This document shows positions 47,734 through 59,191 of a stretch of DNA of 64,000 nucleotides, piece after piece. The stretch's first letter is position 1. Each line of letters opens with the position of its first letter. The stretch lies in assembly GCA_964020155.1 (NCBI GenBank), contig OZ026559.1, positions 62,001 through 126,000 on the forward strand. Direction: 5' to 3'. Origin of the DNA: Chondrilla cf. caribensis. Its lineage: Eukaryota > Porifera > Demospongiae > Chondrillida > Chondrillidae. Position numbers and translations under genes: made by a program. A model generated the notes under the pieces. That model saw only the letters and a list, made by a program, of their open reading frames with translations, made no database searches and was not told the origin of the DNA.

Positions 47734-48691
47734 AGGTGTGTGGATGTGGGTGGGTGTACATTCATTTCTCTAGTTCAATAGCTTCATTCTGCTACAGATT
47801 CTGGCGAACCTTGTTTCAAATGTGACGTGGATGGGTCCAGGACCACTGCTGCTCAATGGGGCTTGTTTGACGAATACCTCATTGCTGGGCACGAGGATGG
47901 GGAAATCAAGGTGTTTGATATTCGTAACTTGAGTGAGGCAGTGGAGAAGACCAAGAAGCATACAGACTCCATCAACGATATGCAAATGAACAAGGATAGG
48001 ACCATGTTCATCACAGCCTCTAGGGACCATTCTGCAAAGGTGAGCCGAGTAGTTGTTTCTTCATTTGGCTAGGAATTTGTTGTTGTTCTATGTGTTGACT
48101 GTCGACTTTATGACAGCTCATCTTTTGCTGTTGTTATTGACTTGTTTTTGCGCTATAACTTTTGTTTCACCCTATTTTCCCTCACTCCCCCTCTCTCCAC
48201 CACTTTTCCTGTTTCTTCCTCAATAGCTGTTTGATTCACAAAAGCTGAATGTAGTCAAGACCTACCTCACTGCCAGGCCAGTCAACTCGGCTGCTATATC
48301 TCCTCTTAGGGATCATGTATGTGAAAGACATTGTATATGGTGTCACATGACTGTCATGTGACTCATGTCTTTTCTGAAGGTTGTGTTGGGTGGTGGTCAA
48401 GAAGCAGCTGAAGTGACCACTACTGCCAGCAAGGCAGGAAAGTTTCAAGCTAGATTTTTTCACTTGGTATTTGAGGAAGAGATTGGAAGGGTCAAAGGTC
48501 ACTTCGGTCCCATCAACAGTGTTGCCTTCCACCCAAACGGGAAGAGGTGAGGTACCATCCAGCACTGCTGCAGGAATATGTGTGTTATTTGTGTTGTCTC
48601 TCTCTTCAGCTACAGTAGCGGTGGAGAAGATGGATATGTACGAATACACGAATTCGACCAATCATATTTTGATTTTGAATTTGAATACTAA
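47121..48691 (+). CDS. EIF3I: Eukaryotic translation initiation factor 3 subunit I, 320 aa
   Basis: Seven exons join in frame: 47121-47123, 47196-47376, 47478-47675, 47798-48039, 48227-48316, 48380-48546 and 48610-48691. The first exon gives only the start Met (ATG/GTAGGC). WD repeats follow: [80 protein letters not shown] and [16 protein letters not shown], ending [17 protein letters not shown]. The 320 aa fit the family (about 325). EIF3I is a beta-propeller subunit of the eIF3 complex that recruits the 40S ribosome. Exon 3 starts at AAAG/GAGACAG, the only acceptor that keeps both frame and propeller length. Its donor lies in a (GT)n tract. Confidence 0.96.
47676..47728. repeat. (GT)n starting at the EIF3I exon 3 donor
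   Basis: Exon 3 ends GACACAA; the intron is GTGTGTGT for about 50 bp. A second GT tract begins 15 bp inside intron 2 (47391-47428). Confidence 0.95.
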
Positions 48692-49856
48692 TCAGCCACA
48701 CGGAGTTCATCACAGTACTAGTGTGACAATTGTATTCACTTCCTGTTGCAATTAATGGTTTTAAGTACAACTTAGGACAGTTTGTACAGCGAGCTGTAGA
48801 TCAAGCGTCCTTGTTATGTGCTGTCATTTGGCATCTAATCTTGATATTCAATAGATTATAATATCCTACTAACTTCAAAATCAAACAGTTATCAGTGGCA
48901 CTTATACCATCTGGAATAACCCATATTGTAAGGGGCGTGTTAGACTAATAGTTCTTCCAGACCTAGCTTGAGCGTTAGCTTCCCATCTCTGTGAGTGGGC
49001 AGAAACCTTGGCTACGTAAGATAGTGCTTAGCATTGTATGGGAGAGAATGGGGAAAAGTAATTAATGGCCATCTGGCCTAGCTCATGATGGAGGGGGTGT
49101 GTCAACCTAACACTTGGCCCGGATCTAGTAGAGGTCAGGAACAGAATTTCGAAACAAACCCCATCTCTGTACATGATTGAAAACCCATGTTATTCAGAAT
49201 GGTCCTGAATATTTCCTATGTATTTATGGACACTGGGGGGTCAGCACCAGGCCTATACCACCTCCAGGAGAGTCTACATGCAGCAGTGTTTGTTCATCAG
49301 TTCTATCAGTTAATATACCTCAACCCATACCCTACACAACCACACCTCAAAGATGCAATTTGGTAATATCTTCTCTTTGCAGAGGAATACTGCTATGTCC
49401 CTTACAGTGTTCGCGCATTCTCCGACGAAGTTTCTATCACAGGAAAGCAATAATGCACATACAGTCTGGAATACAGGAAAACTTTACATACCCTCGGGTT
49501 TTATAGTATGAAACAGAAGACTTTGTAAAGCCTCCTTGCCGTACCATCTTCGAGTATATTCGAATTTAGGAAATACTGCAACATCATATAATATGCATTC
49601 CTACGCGTAACTACTACAGTGAATTTATATTATTTATATAGTGCGAACAAAATGGCCGATTTCAAAACGCCGACAATTAGGATTTTGGCTAGAATTTGAG
49701 CGCAAAGACTTCAACGAACTTTAAATCTTCACCGAAGGTTCTTCTAAACCTATTAGAGACGATCAAGTGATTCGAGTGCCTGGGGGTGGCCTATTCTCCG
49801 AATTGAACATTGAGGGCAACTTTAAATAGCGCAGATACTAATAATAAAATAGATAG

Positions 49857-50242
49857 GTCACGGTGGCGGGGTGGTCAGGTGACACGACTCTAGGCTCCAG
49901 GTCGCGGGTTCGAATCCTCAATAGGACGGTTTTTTTCTCTGAAAAAAAATAGCTCACTTCCTGGTGGTCAGTTGCAATACTCTCTACAAAGAACCGTAGG
50001 GGGGAGCTTTGGGACTCGCGGCTGACCTCCCAGCTAGAATAGTGTCTTCTGCATTCGTGGAATGACGCAAGTACACAGTCTCTGTGGAAAGTCCCTGTAA
50101 AGCTCTACATATATAGGTGTCTTTGACCCTGAGTGGGTGACCTTTTTATTATTATTTTTAAATTTTATATCTTATAATGTTTTGTGTTGATCTTATTTTT
50201 CTCTTTTTTGATACATGATGTGTTCCTCATAGGACTGTTGCT
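49857..50242 (+). mobile_element. SINE copy A with tRNA-derived head
   Basis: The 5' part GGTCACGGTGGCGGGGTGGT ... GCGGGTTCGAATCCTCA has a tRNA-like A-box region and a near-perfect B-box (GGTTCGAATCC), followed by a T run. The body then runs through GGAAAGTCCCTGTAAAGCTC to an AT-rich tail. The body occurs again, inverted, at 40427-40589. This fits a Pol III SINE. Confidence 0.8.
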
Positions 50243-50246
50243 TTTT

Positions 50247-50800
50247 GCTTGTCACCACGAGGCTTATAGCGCACTCAGGACAATCTCAATTCTTCCCAAA
50301 TTGTGTTTGTGAGTTTAGCACGGACACTGGCTAACCCTTGGTGACCAGCAAAGAATCGTCCAATTGTTCAGGTGATCACCACAAGGCATATTACACTTAT
50401 ATACATACAAAAGTACATACATTTTATTATATGCAACATATAGGCACTGGGGAGAATTTTTGGTCGACATCAAAATGCATCATTTTTGTTATCAGGAGCG
50501 TACTAGGTCCAGGAGTGTGTGTGTACATTCGTATTTGAGCTATGATGCATCACGTGCACACAGGAGAGGCCGTGGTGACAAGCCAAAAAATTGACATTTT
50601 TTGGCTTGTCACCACAAGGCTTATAGCGCACTCAGGACAATCTGAATGCTTGCAAAATTGTGTCGGTGAGTTTGGAACGGACACTAGGTAGCCCTTGATG
50701 ACCAGCAAATGAATGTGAAATGATCACCACAAGGCGTATTATGCTTATATTTGAATGTAATAATATATTATGTATCATATGGGCACCGGGGAGTGTTCGT
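50247..50800. repeat. Two diverged direct copies of an unclassified repeat with a central hairpin
   Basis: GGCTTATAGCGCACTCAGGA, AATTGTGT..GTGAGTTT, ACGGACACT and GACCAGCAAA recur in order at 50247-50470 and 50604-50800. Between them, 50572-50591 and 50596-50615 are perfect 20-bp inverted arms with a TGAC loop. Confidence 0.8.
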
Positions 50801-51345
50801 CACCCTTTGGTGTAGCTTATATCAAAAGGGTCGTGCTGAGCTGATATGTGGTCCAGATTCAGATTACGAACTAAACTCTGAAATTCTTCCGATCTTCATA
50901 TGTGGCCAGTAATACTAATTATTCAGGATGGTGCTATGGGGCCAAATTGTGGTCATAGTACCACTTCATCCAAAACTTCAAAATCATTGAAACACCCCCA
51001 CGGCAGAGGGAGCATGTCGAGCCGATATTTGGTCCAAACCTAGCTTTTGTTGGCCAGTCAAACTGTCTCTTGAACATACATACCAAAGTATTACGTTTAA
51101 TTATCTACGTTCCATGTCGACACTGGAGAGGCCATGGTGACTGGTGACGAATATACCCGCCTTTTTTATCACCAAGTCGTAGCAGCTCCTGGAGTGTGCA
51201 CGCTACAGCCAGAAGCATGCACCTGGTGGGGAGACACAACTACTATCGAATACCACATTACCACGTATATTATGCAGAATAATTTAAATTATAACATATT
51301 AATGGGATTGGCTATCACTCCGTGAAACACTTCATTGACATTGTT

Positions 51346-54300
51346 TTATTCTGTCACCATTGGTTCCTGTTGGGGGGGCGTCTCTGAGGATAGTGGGGGT
51401 GTTCCTGATGATAAGGGGCGTGTCTCATTCTGCAAGAAGACCTGAGACTTGATCACTTGCCCCATCAACCCGTGGACCGCTTCCATGGCGATTTTTGAAC
51501 TACATAACAGCAAGGTAGTAAGATGTTAACATGTGATTATCATGTGATAGGCACTAGATTCAGTATAACAGTGTACAGTATAATATAGTATATAAAAATC
51601 ACTTGCAAGTCACATGTAGGTCACATGCAAGTCACCTGTCTTTGGCAGCTTTGGTCAACTTTCCTTTGTCAGTGTTCTGTCCCGGCTTCCCTAGACCAAC
51701 TATCCCACCCACACGGATACCACTCTGAGGAAAGCAAGCAGGAAAACAACCATCAGGCCGTTGCCAGGACCGTTACCAAGAGAGCAGATCATGAAACAAA
51801 CATGACTCCCAATGATTAAAGACATATTGAATAAAACGTCATGCTGCCATGTGGATGATGCTGTCAAAATGGCCGACACCATTGATTGATGTAACTGATC
51901 TGTTTTGTGTATGTATTTCATGCCCTTCCATGCAGTTCTACTAGACTTAAAGGTAACATTTGTCAGATACAGTATATCAGTATACGCCCCTTTGCAGTAT
52001 AATCATTATTTGATCGATGCATTGTTGTCCTCCAATTATGATATTTCGTCTGCCTCTTCATTTGTGAAAGGGGCCTTCAACCCTGTTATGCCCACTGATC
52101 ATCATGAAGTCATGTGATGTTCATGTGACATTCATAACAAACATACCGAGGGACCAGAGGATGCTTTGTCTAACTTTTGAGCTAAATCCATAACTTGCTG
52201 TGTAGTGTACTCCGCATTCTACAGAGAGAGAGAGAGTATACGACATGCAGAGGTTCACTCAGTACAGTCTACAATGATGGGGAGATCTCAACATGTGGGT
52301 AGATTATAGAGGTCCACTCAGTACAGACTACAGTGATGGGGAGATCTCAACATGTGGGGAGATTATAGAGGTCCACTCAGTACAGACTACAGTGATGGGG
52401 AGATCTCAACATGTGGGGAGATTATAGAGGTCCACTCAGTACAGACTACAGTGATGGGGAGATCTCAACATGTGGGTAGGTTATAGAGGTCCACTCAGGA
52501 CAGTCTACAATGATGAGGAGATCTCAACATATGGGTAGATTATAGAGGTTCACTCAGAACAGTCTACAATGATGAGGAGATCTCAACATGTGGGTAGATT
52601 ATAGAGGTCCACTCAGTACAGTCCACAGTGATGGGGAAATCTCAACATGTGGGTAGATTATAGAGGTTCACTCAATACAGTACACAGTGCACCAAGTAAG
52701 ATGTGAACTCACTGATAGAAGTGGAGAGGAGGATAACGTACTGACCCAGTACTTGTTCCAGAGAAGATCAAGGAGTCTAGAGTCAAGTGATGACTTGAAG
52801 TAGCTAACATCCAGGGAGTAGTACCGCTTGCAGTGGACCCCAAAGTCCTCTATCTTGTCCAGTGGGATGCTCTGGTACTCCTGAGTACCTTCTTCCTGGG
52901 GTTTGTAACTCTGTGCAGGAGAGACAGAGCCCAGGAGTGTGTGGTTGTGTGCCAGCACACAACATCACACTTGCACCCACACCATTCACACTCCCATAGC
53001 AACAGTCCCACCCACGCATAGCAACAGTCATGTCTTACATAGCAACAGTCCCGCCCATGCATAGCAACAGTCATGTCTTACATAGCAACAGTCCCGCCCA
53101 TGCATAGCAACAGTTGTGTCTTACATAGTAACGGTCCCACCCACTCACCTCTGGGAAAGTCCTGAACGCTCCGAGATGAACTTTCCCTGAGGACATGGTC
53201 TGGATGGGGTCCACCACGATGGCCACCCAAGGCTCCTGATACTGCTGATTCAGCATCTGTGTGCTGACGTCCACACCCGACAGCCAACACCCGTAACCAG
53301 GATGGCTGTGGTACCAACCAAGAGCATTCTCCAGTCTACCAACCTGACAGCAACAGAGAAGGTGGTGGTCACAGACACACAGTGGTGCTACAACATGCTT
53401 TCTACGTCAGTACATGCTTTCTACGTCAGTACATGTGTTCTACGTCAGTACATGTGTTATACGTCAGTACATGCATTCTACGTTACTTTACAGTTGAATG
53501 TACAGGGGCACTTTAGCGTGTGTTGAAGGTGTACATTTACCTTCTGTGTCACCGGATAGTGGAATAGCCAACCAGTCCACCTCACCCCCACAAACACAAA
53601 CACCCCCACCCTCACATATGTACACCAAACCCACCTATACCCACACACCAACACCCACACACACAAACACATCCATCCTCACATATGTACACCCAAACCA
53701 CCTACATCCACACACCCACATCCACACCCACGTACGTACGCCCAACCCACATCAACCCATATACTGACACCAACTCCCACCCACACACCTTCTTTGCCGC
53801 TTCTATGTACTCCGCCATGTACTCATAAGCAGCTGACTGAGCGTTTACTCTGGTTTCTGTTCCCTCCACAGGGAGAGCAAAGGAATCCATCACGACCATC
53901 GTGGACCCGTCCACCTTCCCTAGCAACAAACCCATCACTTCCAGACGACCTCCCGACCTGGCGTGCATGACCATCTTGAGGAGAGCAAGCGCCGATATCT
54001 TGACATCTTTAAAGTAGTGAAGACTGAGGAAAACATGGAGAGTGGGAGATGCGGCATTTAGAACTAGACAATATATCATATATATTGATTGATTGATATA
54101 GCATCATTATAAAATATTATATTGATTAATTGATATATAAAGTCTCACACACCAGCAGCTTTTATTTTATTCCACATAACACCACACGATAATATACCAT
54201 CATATAGAATGACACCGTCCTCAGAAGAGGGTATTTGCTTTGGAATAATTTTTATTCACTAACTCTTTAGACCATGGTTTTTCTTTAAGTATCTTCGACT

Positions 54301-54397
54301 GGGCATCTCTGTCGTACTTGAATATTTCATCTACACTACTGACTGTGTGGAATGAATTAGCGGCTTCAAATGTGCTTCTGGCGCTGGAAGACTCCAT
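51346..54397 (-). CDS. COPS5: COP9 signalosome subunit 5 (JAB1), 358 aa
   Basis: Seven exons join in frame: 54264-54397 (ATG 54397), 53789-54023, 53149-53343, 52713-52910, 52147-52218, 51636-51724 and 51346-51499. The MPN+ domain is intact: [28 protein letters not shown] and the JAMM zinc motif in [53 protein letters not shown] and [13 protein letters not shown] match COPS5. It is the catalytic subunit that removes NEDD8 from cullins. The C-terminus has a Pro/Thr/Ser-rich extension of about 25 aa ([14 protein letters not shown]) beyond the mammalian end. Head-to-head with TMEM65. Confidence 0.97.
52250..52680. repeat. 59-bp minisatellite, about 7 copies, COPS5 intron 4
   Basis: GAGATCTCAACATGTGGGTA ... 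GAGGTCCACTCAGTACAG units; spacing measured between 52284 and 52343. Confidence 0.95.
52985..53135. repeat. 42-bp minisatellite in COPS5 intron 3
   Basis: CATAGCAACAGTCCCGCCCA alternates with CATAGCAACAGTCATGTCTT, about three higher-order copies. Confidence 0.9.
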
Positions 54398-55023
54398 TAT
54401 TATTGTTGGCCCGTGTCTGGTCTTCTTTAGAACGCGTTAGCCATGCGCTAAGGCGCGAGCGAAAAGTAAAAACGCTTATAGTCTAGCTGGCTAGACCATG
54501 TATTTCCAATATTATGAATATTATATCACTTTGCGTATCCACTTCCTCAGTCGGTCACGGTAGCACAGTGTTCAGCTTACACTACTCTAGTCTGCTGAAG
54601 TCACCGTAAAGCTAGTGTTTGTACGGTGATCACCTTTTTCAGTTTTCATTTTTTAAAACCCGAATTAGACCTACTTATTTCAATGCTATTGCAATGATAA
54701 CCATAAATAATCATCAACTACTTCTACATTTGACCCAGAAATACTATTACTTCTTATAACCGATTCAGTTAGTGTGAGCCAAACTATGATTCAGCCATCC
54801 AGCTCTCAGTACCAAAGCCCCATTCACTGATGGATACATAAAAGTCTACAGTAGTCGACCTAGTGCATCTTCCCGCCCCTGAGCGGTTATTATGGTCGGT
54901 CTAAATAGACTACTGGTGATCCAACTTGCTGCATGCCGGACATCGATTGTGAGCGTACCATCGATCCTTTGATGTCTGAAGCTCGGCATAGCTGCTCGGC
55001 TGTCGTCACATTAACGCACGAAT
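54398..55023. promoter_or_regulatory. Divergent COPS5 / TMEM65 promoter region
   Basis: 626 bp between start codons. No gene, tRNA or clear element was recognised. Confidence 0.4.
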
Positions 55024-57565
55024 ATGCTTTGTTTACATCGCCCTTTGTCTGCTCAAGCTCTGGTGTTCGGAAGAGTAGAACTGAGTGCTGGGATGTCTGG
55101 AGCGATGAATGCCACACGTGTTCTCGTCAGCGGTAGACAGTATGGCAGCCAGTTCAGAAGAACCGCACAACTCAGGGAGAAGCAGTTGAGGAAGATGATT
55201 CTTGGACTGAGCCAAGATGAAATTCAGAAAGTCCATAAACTGATCTTGGAGATTAAAGTTCCTGCTGAAGAGAAAAAGAGTACGTGAGTGTGTGTGTGTG
55301 TGTGTGTGTGTGCGTGCGTGCATGTGTGTGTGTTTTATTACTGGAGTTGTTATACACATAGCGTCACATGTTCCATCTCCATGGCAACTGAAGCGTGTTC
55401 TTTTACAAGAAATGCTCCCCTTCATTGGATTTGGTTTCCTTGACAATGCTATAATGATTGGCGCAGTGAGTGTGGTGCAGTTCGCTCATGAGTTATCACA
55501 TCATCTTCAATACTACCGATTGAGATCTGTTACACAGTTATGCCACTTTAGGGAGGCACTCTCAGTGTTAAACACAACCATCACAAGCTAAAGGATAGCA
55601 GGATACCCTCCATATACATCCTGCTCAACAAGGCACCTCCAACACTGGTAGATGTGTGCAATCCACTAGGTTGGGTCCCAAGGGTGTCCTTTATATCCAG
55701 GTTCTAGTGTATACCATCCACTAGGTTGGGTCTTAAGGGTGTCCTTTATATCCAGGTTCCAATGTATACCACACACTAGTCTTCAACCACAGCTGCAACA
55801 CACCTACACCTACACATCTTGTGAGCTCGCTCATCACAGTATGGTGTCCTGTGCGTATGTAGGGGGAGTACATCGACATGACCCTTGGTGCAGCACTCGG
55901 GATATCAACAATGGCAGCAGCTGCTCTTGGAAATTGGATATCGGATCTTTCAGGAGTTGGGTATGGGAAGGGAGAATTGGAATGGTAAACTCTGTAGTAT
56001 TGTGAAGTAGTAGTCCAAATCCTTAATACCAGCAACCATCATTGTGAGGAAGATCATATTATCAATCACATCTCACCATTGTTTGAGCACGAGACTTGAT
56101 GGTTTTATCATTGTGTGTGTTTGTCATCAGATTGGGTTCCCAGTTTCAAATCAAGCATCTCACATTGACAAATCCATGGACCACACGACCAACCCTGTAC
56201 TTGAATGTGTACACGTGTATAATGTATGTATTCCTATGCACATGTATATGTTTGTACATGTGTATACGTATGTACGTGTGTGGACATATGTGTGTGCATG
56301 TATGCGTATGTATGTGTGTCTATGCATTCTATGTAGACTTGGAAATGTTGTTGAAGGGATGTTTCTGAAACTCGGACTACCGCGGCCAGGACTCACACAA
56401 GAACAAACCGACCACAAGTCCACAAGGAGGGCTGTCTTTTTAGTGAGTGTGTGCACATGGAAAAACACTTCTCGGGCAGTTGTTTACCACTTTGGTCAAT
56501 TGTTTTGTTGTCCTCGAATCATTCAATGCACAACCTGCTATGACAGATGTTTGTGTATGTTTGTCTACAGTGAATTCTCGTTAATCCGCCACCACTTTAT
56601 CCACCAAACCTTTTAATCTGCCACAATTTCCCAGTACCAATATAATGTACAAGTACCAATGAATATCCAGTTAATCCGCCTAACTCATTAATCCACCATA
56701 TTCTTTGAAAACAAATTGCGGCAGATTAACGAGTATTCACTGTATTCACACCCATAGTACATTCCCTTCAAGGTGTGATTATGATATTTGCTTCATATAT
56801 TGTCATTGTTGACTAATTATGTTAATAATCTTCATTTTAACATCTAGTTTAGTCGGTTTAATCTAGCCTAGTGTACTTGTCATTGCCAAAGTGTAAGCTA
56901 TTATTCTAATCAACACTTCTGTGATCATTAATTTTATGTTCACCATTTCCAACTCAAAGTTGTGGAATTATCCAAGTGTTTTCACGTTTTGAAATCAAGC
57001 ATAACACATTTTCAAATGTATCACATGTGCACACACCTAGCTATGTACATATGTGTACACTGTGTTCGACATACTGTATGTTCACTGTGTTCGATATACT
57101 GTATGTGTACACTGTGTTTGATATACTGTATGTGTTCACTGTGTTTGATATACTGTATGTGTACACTGTGTTCGACATACTGTATGTGTTCACTGTGTTC
57201 GATATACTGTATGTGTACACTGTGTGTTTGATATACTGTATGTGTACACTGTGTTCGACATACTGTATGTGTTCACTGTGTTCGATATACTGTATGTGTA
57301 CACTGTGTGTTTGATATACTGTGTGTGTACACTGTGTTCGATATACTGTATGTGTACACTGTGTTTGATATACTGTATGTGTTCACTGTGTTCGACATAC
57401 TGTGTGTGTACCTGTGTACACTTGGGTGTAATGTACATGCTTGTGTACATATCTTGTGGACATCACGTCTCCTTACAGGGAAGAATGGTTGGCATCTCCA
57501 TTGGCTGTTTCCTAGGGATGTTCCCGCTATATTGGTTCAATAAGAAGGGGGAGGAGTCCATATGA
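55024..57565 (+). CDS. TMEM65: TMEM65 mitochondrial inner-membrane protein, 216 aa
   Basis: Five exons join in frame: 55024-55279, 55362-55465, 55863-55960, 56337-56442 and 57479-57565. The Arg/Ser-rich start (MLCLHRPLSAQALVFGRVEL) looks like a mitochondrial presequence. The membrane core is the TMEM65 signature: LLQEMLPFIGFGFLDNAIMI, LGAALGISTMAAAALGNWIS and GRMVGISIGCFLGMFPLYWF, giving three hydrophobic segments. The length (216 against about 240) fits. Recent work ties TMEM65 to mitochondrial calcium efflux. The donor of exon 1 was set to A/GTACGTGAG, next to a GT tract, because only this keeps KTSHVPSPWQLKRV in frame. Confidence 0.93.
55284..55332. repeat. (GT)n next to the TMEM65 exon 1 donor
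   Basis: GTACGTGAGTGTGTGTGTGT, within four bases of the splice site. Confidence 0.9.
56568..56742. mobile_element. pogo/Tigger-like MITE in TMEM65 intron 4
   Basis: 175-bp element. The left end CAGTGAATTCTCGTTAATCC and the right end, reverse-complemented CAGTGAATACTCGTTAATCT, are inverted repeats flanked by TA on both sides (56566-56567 and 56743-56744), the target duplication of Tc1/mariner-pogo elements. Internal repeats of TTAATCCRCC are present. No transposase is encoded. Confidence 0.88.
57050..57415. repeat. 26-28-bp minisatellite, TMEM65 intron 4
   Basis: About 14 units of TACTGTATGTGTACACTGTG plus TTYGAYA. Confidence 0.95.
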
Positions 57566-57777
57566 TCATGACTTATATCATTAGTTCAATATTTGACATC
57601 ACATGAACAATTTATAGTAATTTTCAGCAATTTCAGTTTTAATTATTTTGTTTTCTAATATTTTTCCCCCACTTTTACAATAATTGCTTTCATAGCCAAT
57701 TTTATATTTAATGCACTTAAAAGGACACCAGATGATAGCTGAAATTATAATCCAGTTTAGTAGTCCAACGAAGAGTT

Positions 57778-59024
57778 CTATAATTTTGCTTTGTCGAGGT
57801 AGTACTCGTGGTGAGCCAGGCTTGCCACCACACCGTCAGGGTTCTTAGGATCACCGTCCAAATAGAGCAGCCGCTCCCCTTTTCTGGTCGTCATGGTTCC
57901 CTGGGCAGTTCGCAGCATGGCGTCCCCCGCACAGAGGTCCCACTTCTTGATCAAGGTGCTGTGGAAGTAGAGTTGGACATCTCCCTTCAAGACCTGTAGG
58001 ACCTTGTACCCAGCTCCAGCTGCACTGGTAATCTCCACATCACTGCCAAATAGCTTGGTTAACTGCAAAAAAGAGAAGGATGGGTTAACTGTGAGCTAAA
58101 GGTGTTTCTTAAGCTGTGAGCTAACAGGTGTGTCTATTTTGGAACAAATCCACCATTTACATTTTACACTGGTAATTGATATTTAGAACTAAAAGTGGAT
58201 GTGGAATGCTACATTTGACACGTCACAAAATGCAATCAGCAACACAACAATGGGGTCGTAGATGGATCTACCTCATCTTGAGCTTTGCCTGCGTGTGAAC
58301 GAGACACAATGGCCTTCACAGGGAAGCCTTCCACTGGCTGGTTCCTGCCTTTGATTGCTGCTCTGTTGACATCCTTTGTGATGGAAGGGGAAAACCCATG
58401 GTCCACCCAACCCCAATATGTCACCCCGTTGTTACCACGGAAAGCCTGGTGTATGATCCCTGCTACTGGATCGCCCTTGACAGTGACACACATCATAACC
58501 GTCACAAACTGGAGCAACTCCGGTTTCTCTCCTCCTTCCGTATACTCTTGTGTAGCATCTAAGGGGTCTATCCAAACCAGAATATCGTCTAGAGGGACTT
58601 CAGGGTCATCACCTGCTAATTGCAAGACGTCAGGATTGCTGCTCGGGGGGACCGGTACCGCTTTCCCATCGTCCGCGACATTATGCTCCTCGGAGACGAA
58701 CCGTAGACGAGGCCAGCGCGACTTCAACCCGTTAACAATGCTTTTATGTGATCTCATGTCCCCTTCAGTCACATAGTCATTGCTATTGACGGAGGTCTTT
58801 CCCTTGACCTTAGTACCGATGGACTCGTCGCTTCTCACTGATCGCACCACCTTGCCCCCTCGCTGGACTAGATCTATGCTAGCCGCAATGACTTCTGATA
58901 TCCTCACACCGGGTCCTGCTCCTCGTGTACGAAATGGGATGAAATATACCAAGGTTATTAGGCCAAGAGAAATGGCGATGACAATGAGTAATGGTTTGGC
59001 CTTCACTTCAGTAGTGTTCGCCAT
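57778..59024 (-). CDS. BPNT2: Golgi PAP phosphatase BPNT2 (IMPAD1), 345 aa
   Basis: Two exons, 58272-59024 and 57778-58062, join in phase 0. A type II membrane anchor (KPLLIVIAISLGLITLVYF) at residues about 10-28 leads to the inositol-monophosphatase fold: VSEEHNV, the metal-binding WIDPLDATQEYTE, and WDLCAGDAMLRTAQG near the end. It hydrolyses PAP, the by-product of sulfotransferases, in the Golgi lumen. The lithium-sensitive phosphatase residues (D-P-L-D-A-T, W-D-x-x-A-G-D) are all kept. Start choice: ATG at 59024, with in-frame ATGs at 59057 (MAAGSGSGNET...) and 59183 also open. The start lies inside a 45-bp inverted repeat. The TMEM65 stop is only 212 bp from this stop. Confidence 0.93.
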
Positions 59025-59114
59025 AGTCTCGTTCCCAGACCCACTTCCGGCTGCCATTTTATTCTGCCTCAGAATAAAATGGCGGCCGGAAGTGGGTCTG
59101 GGAACGAGACTATG
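59022..59114. repeat. 45-bp near-perfect inverted repeat over the BPNT2 start codon
   Basis: Arms 59022-59066 and 59070-59114 are complementary except for one base, with a 3-base loop. The arms contain TAGTCTCGTTCCCAGACCC and GGCSGCCATTTTATTCTG. Confidence 0.95.
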
Positions 59115-59191
59115 TTCGCCATTGTTCGGCCGTAAGGTTTGGAAATCGAACTTTGAAGTTGGAACAGGGACATTGTTCCCCAACAGTTTCC

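Larger units (their letters stand above)
48692..51345. other. Repeat-rich intergenic region between EIF3I and COPS5
   Basis: 2.65 kb, the largest gene-free block. It holds a tRNA-headed SINE (49857-50242), two diverged copies of a further repeat (50247-50470 and 50604-50800) and a 20-bp hairpin (50572-50615). 48700-49850 shows no recognisable gene. Confidence 0.6.

Noticed and set aside
49857..49930. Functional tRNA gene
   Set aside because: It has a good B-box but no closing acceptor stem, and it is followed by a body that recurs elsewhere; a SINE head explains it better.
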